A stretch of DNA of 64,000 nt from Mesorhabditis belari (Eukaryota > Nematoda > Chromadorea > Rhabditida > Rhabditidae), in NCBI GenBank assembly GCA_958450365.1, contig CAUEEP010000912.1, forward strand, positions 62,001 to 126,000, in the 5' to 3' direction. The notes beneath the pieces were generated by a model. The model worked only from the letters and a program-made list of their open reading frames with translations, made no database searches and was not told the DNA's origin. The position numbers and the translations under genes were made by a program. Positions 34,710 through 46,500 of the stretch are shown in pieces. Within the stretch, counting starts at the first letter, position 1; each line of letters begins with the position of its first letter.

Positions 34710-35044
34710 CTAAATGATAACAGTTAATCAGTCACTTTGAAAAGGCTATTTTTGAAGATGAATTCGAATGACTTTGGCTCTTTTTTAAGCCTTTTTGTTC
34801 CTCGAAACAATTGAATAAGAAAAAGAATCATTGTGTGATTACACCTTGAGGATTAAGAAGGACAAAAATGGAATGAATCGGCCTGGTAGACTGGTAGACA
34901 AAAGAGGACTTTGTTTCCTCAATTTTAGTTCAGTCATGACATCAAATTTTAGTTCCCAATTTTAGCTTAAGCTCGAAATGAAATAAATCTTGATTTTAGA
35001 AGAAGTTCAAAGGGAAATTAAAAGGATTTGTTTTTCTTTAAAAA
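34710..35044. other. no gene recognised
   Basis: Would contain the upstream exon of the receptor-like gene if present, but none could be closed in phase. Confidence 0.35.
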
Positions 35045-35400
35045 GTTGAAGCTTAGTTGAAGGTTAGTTGAAGTTTAGTTGAAGTTTAGTTGAAGGTTAG
35101 TTGATGGTTAATTGGTGGTTAGTTGAAGCTTAGTTGAAGGTTAGTTGAAGGTTAGTTGAAGGTTAGTTGAAGCTTATTTGAAGCTTATTTGAAGCTTAGT
35201 TGAAGGTTAGTTGAAGCTTAGTTGAAGGTTAGTTGAAGCTTAGTTGAAGGTTAGTTGAAGGTTAGTTGAAGGTTAGTTGAAGCTTATTTGAAGCTTATTT
35301 GAAGCTTAGTTGAAGGTTAGTTGAAGCTTAGTTGAAGGTTAGTTGAAGCTTAGTTGAAGGTTAGTTGAAGGTTAGTTGAAGGTTAGTTGAAGGTTAGTAA
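35045..35400. repeat. 11-bp minisatellite GTTAGTTGAAG
   Basis: About 32 copies. GAAGCTT and GAAGGTT variants form a block of about 120 bp that occurs twice. Confidence 0.96.
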
Positions 35401-35860
35401 GATTACGTAAGTTTAAGACCCTCATCCCAAAGGCACAAGTTTCCATACAAAAAACAAATAAAGTCTATTTGTTTGAAATTTGGGATCAAAGGCACCTCAG
35501 TAAAACGGCTGCAAAAACTTTGAAAGTTGATGAATCGATAAACGATCTTTTCCATTCAATCCGCTAGATAATTAGCTTTCGAATGAGCTATCACACGAGC
35601 AAATCGGCTAAGTTGAAGACACTCATCCCTAAAATCGGCTCGAACTTTCTCCCCAACCTAATTAGAAAAGACAACAAGAATAATTGCGAAGCACAAGGCG
35701 TAAAATTGCCTGAGTCTCGCCATATACTTTTTGCTACATCATTTTCTTTCTGGACACCAATACACTAAATAAAAATATGATCAATAATTTTAGGGAAAAA
35801 CAGCTTTTGTTAATGTTGAAAATTGACCTCGACCCGAACATCTCATCTCCTTGTCATCAG
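35401..35860. other. relic of a family A-like MITE
   Basis: AAACGGCTGCAAAAACTTTG, AGCTATCACACG and ACACTCATCCCTAAAATCGG echo, in inverse order, the interior of the family A elements (5584, 37411, 50166). No clear ends. Confidence 0.4.
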
Positions 35861-36018
35861 TTTTGAATAGGTTCATAAAAAAGAGAAAAATCTTTTGGTT
35901 TTTAAATCTTTAGTCCATAAAAGTTTCAGAATTGATCATCAGTGTTTCAGAATTGAATCTCTCATCCTAAGGTAACCGCCCTCGGCCCAGCTAGTTCCCC
36001 ACGAGTTGCGCACAATCC
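35861..36018 (-). pseudogene. inverted stray copy of the protease NSWG exon
   Basis: The minus strand reads [18 protein letters not shown], a close copy of the protease exon at 46259-46338, followed by about 100 bp matching that gene's next intron. The donor GG|GTGAGAG is GATGAGAG here, so the splice site is lost and no other protease exon is nearby. Upstream it is cut at ATTGG and joined to TTATTATTGGTTATGGGACA of the adjacent repeat element. A dead, partial duplicate. Confidence 0.93.
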
Positions 36019-36512
36019 AATTATTATTGGTTATGGGACAATAGATGACCGAAAAGACAATAGGTGACCGAATTGATAATAGGCTTAGGCTCAGGCTTAG
36101 ACAATAGGTGACCGAATTGATAATAGGCTTAGGCTCAGGCTTAGACAATAGGTGACCGAATTGATAATAGGCTTAGGCTTAGGCTCAGGCTCAGGCTTAG
36201 GCTTAGGCTTAGGCTCAGGCTTAGACAATAGGTGACCGAATTGATAATAGGCTTAGGCTTAGGCTCAGGCTCAGGCTTAGGCTTAGGCTTAGGCTCAGGC
36301 TTAGACAATAGGTGACCGAATTGATAATAGGCTTAGGCTTAGGCTCAGGCTTAGGCTTAGGCTTAGGCTTAGGCTTAGGCTTAGGCTCAGGCTTAGACAA
36401 TAGGTGACCGAATTGATAATAGGCTTAGGCTTAGGCTCAGGCTCAGGCTTAGGCTTAGGCTTAGGCTCAGGCTTAGACAATAGGTGACCGAATTGATAAT
36501 AGGCTTAGGCTT

Positions 36513-36559
<47 letters not shown>

Positions 36560-36850
36560 TAGGCTTAGGCTTAGGCTCAGGCTTAGACAATAGGTGACCG
36601 AATTGATAATAGGCTTAGGCTTAGGCTCAGGCTCAGGCTCAGGCTTAGGCTCAGGCTCAGGCTCAGGCTCAGGCTTAGACTTAGGCTCAGGCTTAGACAA
36701 TAGGTGACCGAATTGATAATAGGCTTAGGCTCAGGCTTAGGCTCAGGCTTAGGCTTAGGCTTAGGCTTAGGCTCAGGCTTAGACAATAGGTGACCGAAAA
36801 GACAATAGGTGACCAAATCGACAACAGGTGACCGAATTGACAATACCATA
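36019..36850. repeat. amplified ACAATAGGTGACCGAATTGA / GGCTTA repeat
   Basis: Hierarchical array. GGCTTA and GGCTCA hexamers form runs of 20-130 bp, separated about ten times by a conserved spacer containing ACAATAGGTGACCGAATTGA. Frames rich in (EP)n or (SL)n are artefacts. The spacer matches the element at 48490-49160. Confidence 0.96.
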
Positions 36851-37410
36851 TACAATACAATACAGACAATACCCCCCGCCCTTTAATAAGAATCAAACGA
36901 GAGCGAAGAAAAATATCTACTCTAAAGACTAAAATCTAGATTTTAGATGAGCAGACTCTTTGATGAAACCCACTTCCTCCTTTGCTCAATTTTCATAATT
37001 CCTAAGAGATTTCCAATGAATCGGTCATCTATTAATTCGGAGAAATCAGCCGAAAAAAAGGAAATGATTCAAAAAATTCGTTATTTTGAGACTGTATCGA
37101 CTTTTCTTAAAATAATACTGTATTTGCTAGAGCTTCATTCTTTTAATTGCTACTTTTTATTTCTTTTCGGAATGGGCTAATTTCGAGGCTGAAAAGGGCC
37201 ATTTCTGAACAGTAACCGGCAATTTCAGAGAGATAGGCCCCAAAAATCAACATTTATCTGTATAGAAAGGAAAAAGAATATTTCAAATTCCACTAATACT
37301 TGTTTGTAGTTTGTGAAAAAAAAAGAACTTTCAACCGTTTTGGCTAAAGGACGTTGAGTTTTCTTGATGTTACAATGGATTGTAAGTTTAATGGGTTGTA
37401 AGTTAATGTA
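36851..37410. other. no gene recognised
   Basis: The plus frame 36947-37180 has no motif or splice evidence. Confidence 0.4.
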
Positions 37411-37740
37411 TTGGGTTGATGGAAAGGTCCTTTCCGATTTTTTGGGAGAGTACCTTAAATTTGTCCAATTTTGACGTTTTATAGCTCATCCTAAAGCTGA
37501 ATTCAAGACGGATCGATTGGTAAAAACCTTTTTGAGATATCTCTTTTCTAAAAGTTTTTACAGCTATTTTAGTAAGGGGCGGCAGAGCCAAAAAATGGCT
37601 GTTTTCACGTTTCGTTAGTTTTCCGTGAAGAAACCTAGGCTAAAAACATGTGTTTCGTGATCAGCGTCAAAAATAACCCCTAGACACGCATTTTCAGAAT
37701 CTTAGCAAAAAATTTTTGAAAAATATTGTTACCGGTGGGA
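37411..37740. mobile_element. MITE family A copy, right end unclear
   Basis: TA then TTGGGTTGATGGAAAGGTCC, then near identity to 5584-5828 up to GGCTGTTTTCACGTTTCG. It continues with AAACCTAGGCT...ATCAGCGT, which is shared with the 50166 copy and absent from 5584-5828. The right boundary is estimated. Confidence 0.75.
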
Positions 37741-37816
37741 GTCATGAATGAAACATGACAAAAAGAATTGAATTTAGACAATTTGAGCTGGAACCTGTTT
37801 GGATGGTGGCTTTTTT

Positions 37817-37892
37817 ATCGACTCCTCCTCCCACTCCTCCTCCCACTCCTCCTCCCACTCCTCCTCCCACTCCTCCTCCCACTCCTTCACCC
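37817..37892. repeat. 12-bp repeat CTCCTCCCACTC
   Basis: Six copies of CTCCTCCCACTC, a purine/pyrimidine-biased tract. Frames through it (GGGV, LLLP) are artefacts. Confidence 0.95.
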
Positions 37893-38026
37893 TCTTCAGC
37901 CACAAGCTGTTGATCGTTGCATATTTGCATCATTAGATAAATCACGAACAATACTACGCACAGAATTTTTTGAATGAAACATGACGAAAAAATGAAACAT
38001 GGCAGTTTTTCTAAACGAACCGTCCG

Positions 38027-38131
38027 TTAGTTGACAAATACTGGACTCGGCATGCTACGCTCCGGAAAAATTTCCGCCAGAAACTCCGAAAACAAGGATG
38101 CATTGGGCGGCAACGCATGTTTCTGTCCTAG
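38027..38131 (-). CDS. candidate terminal exon, minus strand
   Basis: After a CTCAATCCACAG acceptor the minus strand is open for 34 codons to TAA: LGQKHALPPNASLFSEFL then AEIFPERSMPSPVFVN. Composition is protein-like, but nothing upstream could be joined with confidence and no family is recognised. Confidence 0.35.
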   Translation of the reverse strand, partial: LGQKHALPPNASLFSEFLAEIFPERSMPSPVFVN

Positions 38132-38939
38132 CTGTGGATTGAGAAGAAAGTTGGCAAGCCGATTTGTCAGAGTCAGGTGTTTGGAAAATGAGAAAATTGA
38201 GAATGAAGAGAGAACTTTTCGCGGCAAAAATGCATGTTTTTGTCTTAGCTTTTCATTCTTCTCTTAAAATTTTCATTCAACTCTACGTAAAGTTCGAAAA
38301 GAATTGTATTGCTCTTGTAATATACGCCAAAATGTTCTAAAAGAGAGCCATGTAGATAAACGTTAAAGAAGCCTGTTTCACATCAACACATTTTTGCATT
38401 TTTCGCTCTTTACTTTATCCAGACTGGCAATTTATTTTTAGCAATCAGTTAAAAAGTATTTATTTCGCTAGTAACCCGACAAAACAAACGACAATCATGC
38501 ATACCAAAAGCGTTGAAAGCAAGCAGCCGTTTGAACAATGGCATTTGTATAGCTACCAACAGCCAGCTCCCATCCGGTCCCGGCCGAATTGCACGTCAAC
38601 AGAGTCCGCGTCTCGAAGCGGCTACTCGTTCGCACGAAGGTCGTGTTTTGGTCGAACTAAAACCATCAATTTGAATGTTTGATCTAATCTCATAATTGTC
38701 TAGTCGACATCTCTCGACTAGTCGACATCTCTCGAAAAGATTCTCAAACCATGAGATTTTATTGGTTCGGGTAATTTTGGGCTATCTCTAACAGATAACA
38801 AAACTATGAGCATGAGTCGATTTTGACGTGAATGTTCCGAAGTTCAACAATGTTCAACAAACGGCATAATTTTCACCGCACTACCTTTTCCCATTACACC
38901 CCCCCAGTCAAAATCTATTCAAAACTCAAAAGCCAACAA
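38132..38939. other. possible coding patch 38497-38690, otherwise nothing
   Basis: 38497-38682 is open on the plus strand in two frames and GC-richer than its surroundings. No splice sites or domains decide the frame. The rest is AT-rich, with a short tandem of TAGTCGACATCTCTCGA at 38702-38735. Confidence 0.3.
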
Positions 38940-39199
38940 TGAAAACCGAGTACAAAAGATCAGGGGTCAAAGCTAAATTTGGAAACCTAAATTTCGATGA
39001 TGGGATCCATTTATCCGGGTACATCCCGTGTATCCCACAGGTAGCTTCATGTTTTATGGGATTGGAACGCTCAAAGATCATCGCCTGATATTGTTTTTTT
39101 TCTTTAGAAATCGGCGGAGCTTATATAAAAGCTTTTTGATCGGGGGAATTCAGCACAAGGATTCAGATATTCTGAGCAACATTTATCTCTGCACAAAGG
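38940..39199 (+). CDS. candidate two-exon plus-strand coding segment
   Basis: An ATG at 38940 opens MKTEYKRSGVKAKFGNLNFD then DGIHLSGYIP. A second island after TTTCTTTAG (about 39108) reads NRRSLYKSFLIGGIQHKDSD then ILSNIYLCTKE, with donor GAG|GTAAAT at 39199. In-phase joining is possible from GG|GTACAT or CC|GTGTAT. The obvious CAG|GTAGCT donor is out of phase. No family recognised. Confidence 0.35.
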
Positions 39200-39309
39200 A
39201 GGTAAATTTATAACCTTAGATTTTAAATCATCTATAATTAACTGTAAGCAAGATTTTTTTTCTAAGGTAAAAGGCAAATTGTAATCTCTAAAGTATCAAT
39301 CTTGGATTC

Positions 39310-39760
39310 AATAGATCTATAACCCAAAATAGATCTATAACCCAATTGAGTTAAATGATGTCCCACTGTAAAATGACTCACTTCAAGGTCTTTTCCAAGT
39401 TCACGTGTAGTCTTTCGGTTGTTTTAGCTCCAATATTTTGTCGATTTCAACTTCAACCGGTTCCGGGGCCATCGCTTTCAATTAAAGATTTGTCCCGATC
39501 CTTAAACTTGTGAAATCACAGGTAGTCTTGAAGAAGGAGTCATGAATATAGTGCGGCAACCCTCTCAAAAGTGGGTGGGCGGTGTCTACCCACTTTTGAG
39601 TGGATGGGAAAGGCGGCGGCCACGCACTATAGTCATTGCCATATACGTTTGCTATTTGGCATAGGGCTAGACTTGAAGTTGAGCCTTTATCGAGCTCGTA
39701 TAGTATAACATGATGAATCTGTTCCTTTGGTAAATTTGCACTGATTGGCAAAAGTAGTAA
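39310..39760 (-). pseudogene. mariner transposase N-terminal relic, minus strand
   Basis: Minus strand: EQIHHVILYELDKGSTSSLA then CQIANVYGN (first HTH), and after frame disruptions PEPVEVEIDKILELKQ and TTRELGKDLEVSHFTVGHHL (second HTH). The interior 39530-39610 holds an unrelated palindromic TACCCACTTTTGAG segment. No catalytic domain. The MITE at 39774 abuts the 5' side. Confidence 0.85.
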
Positions 39761-39773
39761 ATCAGCAGAAGTA

Positions 39774-40295
39774 TTGGGTTGGGGAGAATGAGTCGGCGCC
39801 GAAATTTAAAGAAACTTTTTTGCACCCATAAAACCTTCTTTAAATACACGTTTTGTTTCATCAAAATGGTCCACTATTTCTTTACAAAATGGCTTTTGAG
39901 AGATTCCACAAAGCTTTTCTTTTTTGGGATTTTATGGATTCCCAAGCACAGCTAATCAAAATGACAAAAAGTCCGACTCATTGCTTGAACAGTTTCTTCC
40001 ACATAAACCTCCTTTGGTGTTTATATAAAAAAGATAGAGCACACGCAATTACATAAGTTACCAAATTTTCAGGAAGATCCCTCCAACCGTTTACTCTAGA
40101 TGACAGTTTATCGATTTTGTGAAAAAAATGATCCTTTGTTGAGTTGAGGCGCTGTTTGAGTTCTCTTTTAAATATTATTTTGTAGAGAATTAGTTACCCT
40201 TCTACGGATATCAAACGCATATCATTTGACAAAGTCTGCTATAAGTTTTAGAAATTTCTTTGATTTTCGGCGCCGACTCATTCTCCCCAACCCAA
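39774..40295. mobile_element. MITE with 31-bp perfect TIRs (522 bp)
   Basis: TA at 39772-39773 and 40296-40297. Both ends carry an identical TIR starting TTGGGTTGGGGAGAATGAGT and continuing CGGCGCCGAAA. No transposase sequence remains. The intact ends suggest recent activity by a mariner transposase acting in trans. Confidence 0.95.
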
Positions 40296-40520
40296 TAGTA
40301 AATGAAAGAAATGTAAAATCATGCCCGAATCAATGAAAATGATAATTAATAAGTCTTTTGAAATAACGGATACCTGTTGTCGCTTCTAATGGTAAACACT
40401 GAGGGCAAACTACAAAATTTACAGCAAAATCCCTTTCTTGTTCACTGTGACTCATTAATTATCGGCTAAACGAATATTTATGATTTTAAATCCTTATGAA
40501 ACAGAGATTTTCTTCACAGA

Positions 40521-43500
40521 ATGATGCTCCGTTTACTTCTCTTCTTCACAATGGCCATTCTCGTGGTTTCGCTCAAATTCAAACCGAGCGACAAGATGGC
40601 CATTCGAAAGCTCATCAACCAGGCTGATGCCGATAAATTCGAGGAATTCGCCTCAAAGTAAGCAAATTTTGGGGTAGGCTAATTTCCGCCATTTTATTTG
40701 CGCAAATACGTTTGCGCAACAAGGGTCATTTGCGCAACTTTAACATTGTATTAAGCACTCGGATTTTTCGTGTTCCTAAATGTTCCTTCCAATTTTTTGC
40801 GCAATCTTCCAATATTTATCTAAATTAGTCCTTTCTAGGAGCTAATAACCATTAGTAAAATATTTTATTGCTTTAACAAAAAAAGTGCAAGCGATAACAA
40901 TGAAATTTAGGACAACAATAAAAATCAAATTTTTTTAATATAAGTTAAAAGCTGAGAAAGATGTTGCACAGAATCGCAACCGGACAAGCGACCATTAGAA
41001 ATAGCAGTAAAACGATGCGAGCCGATATGCGATTTTGTCGAGCCAATAGAGTTTTCTTCCGTGCGTAGTTTTATTCAACAGTGAGATTGATAGCCGATGA
41101 AAGCTTGAAAAGGTTGATTATTTGCGTCATTTCTTCGTAAAATTTCCACAAACGTACCTAAACGCAAACGCAAACGTACGCAAACCTAAAGTGCACCCCT
41201 CTGCTTTCGCGCCAGTCCCTTAAAAACGTCAAAAAAAAATTGCGCAAATGACCCTGTTGCGCAAACGACCCTGTTGCGCAAATGAAAAGTTGCGCAAACG
41301 TACTTGCGCAAATGACCCTGTTTCGGTAAGATACGGAACCGAATTTAGAGAAATAAGGAACCGAATTTTGAGAGATAAGGAACCGAATTTAGAGAGATAA
41401 GGAACCGAATTTAGAGAGATAAGGAACCGAATTTAAAGAGATCCGGAGCCGAATTTAGAGAGATAAGGAAACGAATTTAGAGAGATCAGAAACAGAGTAA
41501 AGAGAGATCGGGGAGCGAATTTAGAGAGATCGGGAAGGGAATTTAGAGAGATAAGGCCCCGTATTTAGAGAGATAAGGCCCCGTATTTAGAGAGATAAGG
41601 AACCGAATTTAGAGAGATCAGGAACAGAGTAAAGAGAGATCGGGGAGCGAATTTAGAGAGATCGGGAAGGGAATTTAGAGAGATGAGGAACCGATTCTAG
41701 AGAGATACGGAACCAAATTTAGAGAGATCGGGAAGCGAATTTAGAGGGATAAGGAACCGAATGGTGAATAAAATGACGGAAATTAGCCTACCCCAAATTT
41801 TTGCTTGATTTCTAGTTTCTATTTTTAGATGGAGCAAAAACTATAAAAACCTGGACGAGATGAAGAGGAAAGCGAGAAATTGGAAGAAAAACATGAAAAT
41901 TATCGATGAGGTGGGTAAAATTCTTTGCAAACTCTTTTTTTTTGACTTTGAAATTGCAAACGTTTGACTGAAAATTTCAGGAAAACAAGAAAAACAGAGG
42001 CTACAAGCTTGGTGAGAATATCTTCACCGATATGGACGATGACGAAAAGGCAAAGGTACGTGAAATAAGCCATATTGCAATGAAAATTACAATATAGCGA
42101 ATTTACAAGATTTCAATTCGCTTTGCACTTGCACAAATCGATCGATGATAATCGAATTTGATAATCGGATTATCGTATTATTAGTAAATTGCTTTTGATT
42201 TACTGTTTTATTGTAGTACGTGATGGACATTCAATCAGCTCAAGACAGCAATGCTGCTTTGGACAGAGTGGCGAGAAGAGCCAAGAGGGGAGTCATACAA
42301 ACGGTCAGTTTCCGAAGAGATAAAAGCAACGTGCTTTGTATCACCTCACTCTGACAATGTATCACTTTCTGCCTTATCAAAACCTCATTTGATTTTCGAA
42401 TTTAACTCGTATTCCCTAATTATCATATCTAATTATCATATCTGTTGTTTCCAGTACGCGACGGCCCGAGCCGATTGGCGTGGAAAGTTCATGCCGGCTG
42501 TGCGAAATCAAAAATCTTGTGGATCGTGTTACGCCTTTGCGTAAGTTCATTCTTTTGAAATACTTTTGATTATCAAGAAAATAAAAAGCGCACAATAGAA
42601 AAGCTTTTGATTTGCGTGAAAAACGGGCCTGAGAACGGAAAAACTAAGCTCATTCGAGCCATGTATCTGGAGATTAAACAAAAACTAAACCAAACACTTT
42701 TTGAACAAGAATCAAAAAGAACAAGGATCAAAAAGAACAAGAAACAAAAAGAACAAGAATCAAACAAGAATCGAAAACAAGGACTGAACATTGAGCCGAA
42801 GAATTGAGCCATCAACGCGATCGAAGATCGAAGATCGCGATCAACATGTTTTGCTCATTAACATCTCTTTTTTTCAGAGCCATCAACGCGATCGAAGTCC
42901 AATGGAATTCGATTCCGAATAACACGTTCTCCGAGTTCTCTGAACAGGTAAACCAATTGTCAAAAGGATTTCATTCCATGCCTTAACTAGCGTTCTTAAG
43001 CGTTGACTTGAAGGGGTAACCAGCGTTCTTAAGCGTTAATTTTAAAGCGTGACTAGCGTTCTTTTAATAGGTTCTTTTTCTTTCGTTCCGAAGAGAATTA
43101 ATTGCTTAATCTCTTATACAAAAAAGAGTCATTCATTTTCCAGCAAATTGTCGATTGTTCGACCGGCAACCGTGGATGTAATGGTGGATGGCCGCACAGT
43201 GTCATGGAGTATCATAAAAATAGTTGCAGCAAAATTTTAGAACTTCAGCTACTCCTATTCTGCGGGCAATGTGCCACAGGACGCTTATCCGTACACGGCG
43301 GTCGCTGGGGAATGCCAGAATTTGGTTGGTTATGTGTATTTGTATGTAGTTATGCATGTATTAGGTTGGTGGGAAAATAATCGAAATAAACAAGACTCAA
43401 ACTTTGTCTTTGATTTTAAGAGTCCTTTAACAGTCCACCTTACTCACCAGATCTTTCTCCTACGGATTTCACTTATAGCTCAGCTTATGCTAAAAGCTAA

Positions 43501-46500
43501 GGGGTAATAAGGTCATTTACTCAAGCATTTTACATCATTTACCCAAGCATCTCTTCAAATTCTCTTTTACAGACCGGTCAAAAAATTGTGTCCAATTGGT
43601 TCCGACTGTCGTCGATCCAAGACATGGAATACTATCTCACCAATGTTGGACCGCTCACTTTCTGTGGGTATCAGATTCAAAAACTGGAGAAGAAACTTTT
43701 GAAGTCACAAAATGAAGTCACAAAATAAGTCACAAAATGAAGTGACAAAATGTTAAACACAAGATTTCACAAGATTCAAAACGACATTGAAAGAGCGAAA
43801 GTGTTCAGCGATGTGGGTGCCCCGGTCGATCTACCTCTACCGGTCGGGGATCTTCTATCCACCACTTCTGGAATGCAAACCTTCATACGCTGTCGGCGCT
43901 CATGCGATGACGATCGTCGGATTCGGTAAATTTCCTATGTCGGCGCTACTACAGTTGACCGACCGCAGCTAAATCTTATTTGTATTATTAGGGTGATAAG
44001 AATGAAACCAGCCCTCACATATCTTTCCAAAAATAAAAAGATTACAAGTCTCAGCCAATAAGTCTTGTATACTTTTTAAAAGCCCTGAATCTCCTCTACG
44101 AAATAGTGCAAAGGATTTTTTGAATTGGATCGATTATTGGGGACTTGGGTGTTAAAAAGTAAGCGCAGGTCGAGTCTCGACCTGGGACCTGCGCACTACT
44201 GGCAATTATTGCTTACCAGGGAACCTTCCCAAGTTACTCGCTAGTTACAATATGAGATAGGTGCAAAAAGAAAGGCCTGGAAATGTACGTTCAGAAGCTG
44301 TTTTCAAAAACCGCTAATCGGCAAAACGCACAAAGTTACAGCCATTTGAATTTCGAAAAAAATGACGACTTTTCTCGAAAAGTACCTGGCATTTTCTGCT
44401 TGCTGATAACTAACTATAACTTATTTTTGGAAAGAAAATTACTGGTTTCATTCCCATCAACCTAATAGTTTCCCTGACTTCCCCAAAAAACCCAAGTCTA
44501 TCGGGCATTTCTGTTGAAAAACTAAATACCATTGTCCGATCGATTGTGAGCGCTGGTTTCATTCCTATCACCGTAATATTTAAAATTCAAAAATGAAGAT
44601 ATTTAGCTAAGGATTATATAAAAAAAGCGTAGTAGCTGATGAACGTAAAAGCGTAAAAAAGCGTAAAAATGTTCATTATTAATTTTCGGCGAATAACACT
44701 TGATTGAATGTGCTTAAAGATCATAATTTGCTTAAAATTTCGCAAAAGCTCTGGCTTCTCGATGATCAGTTTGAAGATTGGCTGACCAGTATCGACCTCC
44801 TCCAGAGTAAAAGGACATGGTCAATGGCTTGGATGAGATAAAGCTTATTCAAGGAGTTGAGAGTGGTGATAGAAAGTAGGTGTGCCATAAACGAGCGTGT
44901 AGACGCAATGAATCCAGGATAAGCATCAGCTATTACGTTGGCACCTATTTCGAATCTCTTCCAAAGGCTTCCAAAAATGTAAAAATTTTGATGTACTTGA
45001 AACCTGGACTCTTTTAAGTGATGGGTGTTAACGGGATTTGAGGTTTTCGAGGGTTTCGTAGGGTTTCGAGGCAATATTAGATATTCATTTACATATTTTT
45101 CATTGTAATGTCTTATCGTGGAGGAGAGAGGACACAAATCCACTGAAAACAGAAAATAAATTGATGCTATGCGCGTTGGGTGTGGGTAGTGGGCGTGATC
45201 TCAATTTTGCGCTAGTGAGATTTAATTTTCTTGGGTTTTCGACAACGCTGATTAACAACATACCCTCCATTTCTAAACAAACGTGGATTAGAAATGAAAA
45301 AGTGAAAGAATTTCACAAATTAGAAAGTGAAAATAAAAAATTAAAGTTAGAACAAAGTCTTGAAACTATTGGATTGGTGAATTGAAAACTGCGGGCTATT
45401 GTCATATGTCACAGTTTGAGCACTTTCTTCAAAAGAAACCCATTTTGGTGTCAATGGAAAGGTTGTAGAGAATCAAAAATTAAGATTATATTCAAATTTT
45501 CAGAACGATTCAAAAACTGGTTTTCAAGAAATGCCAAATTTACGAATTTTCACAAAGCGAAACTTTCACGAATTTTCACAAAGCATTTTAAGCGAAACTA
45601 CTAAGTGTATCTTTTTGGAAATTTGGCTATAAGCCTAATTCTTGATTCTCTACAACTTTTCTATTGACACCAAAATGGGTTTCTTTTGAAGAAAGTGGCT
45701 CAAACTGGGATCTCCCACTCTCCATCTCCAGTCCCCCATTTTTGAGTCTCACACTTGTCTCACACACAAACCAAAATCCTACTACGAAAAAGGAATCCGC
45801 AAACTGCCTGTAAAATGGGCAGAAGTCGTCAATAATAATGGAAATTATTTCGAATGAATTTATGGTTTTATGTTGAATAAATTTTAGTTCAAAGTCCCGC
45901 AGTTTTCAACTCAACAACCTAATAGTTTCAAAGTGTTCTAACTTTCATTCTTTTATTTTGACTTTCTAATCCACAATTATTTAGAAATGGAGGGTATTCA
46001 AACGGCTAATAGGCTAGAAATGAAGTCGTTTAACTTGCTGATCCCTTTGAAGTCGTTTAACTTGCTGATCCCTTTGGAGCCAATTGAAAAGACAGTATAG
46101 GATGAGAAACGGCGTCAATGGTGATCTTTGGGACAATCATTTTTATGAGATCTTGTGGAAATGGCAGCGTCATCGAAAACCCAAGAAAATTAAAATGCCA
46201 TTGGCAAAATTGCGGCCAGGCGCATAGCCCCCAAAAAATCAGTAATCTCTCGTTTCAGGAACCGACCCAAACGACGAGCAGTATTGGATTGTGCGAAACT
46301 CGTGGGGAGCTAACTGGGGCGAGGGCGGTTATCTTAGGGTGAGAGATTCAATTCTGAAACACTGATGATCAATTCTGAAACTTTTATGGACTAAAGGTGC
46401 AAAAGCCAAAAGATTTTTCTCTTTTATGAACCTATCAAAAACTGATGACAAGCAAATTGCGTTTTTTAGGTGTTCTACTTACCCCAATCAAGTCTAAGTT

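Noticed and set aside
36060..36850. CRISPR-like array (regular spacers between conserved repeats)
   Set aside because: The conserved 20-mer is separated by runs of GGCTTA/GGCTCA hexamers, not unique spacers, and the genome is clearly eukaryotic.
44766..45143. 125-codon minus ORF in the protease intron
   Set aside because: The plus strand is also open over part of it, no domain is visible, and no splice partners exist. Left uncalled.
46339..46365. Protease C-terminus ending ...RDSILKH after GGYLR
   Set aside because: A GTGAGA donor follows TATCTTAGG, and the downstream exon at 46541 supplies the expected [15 protein letters not shown] end. The SILKH text is intron.
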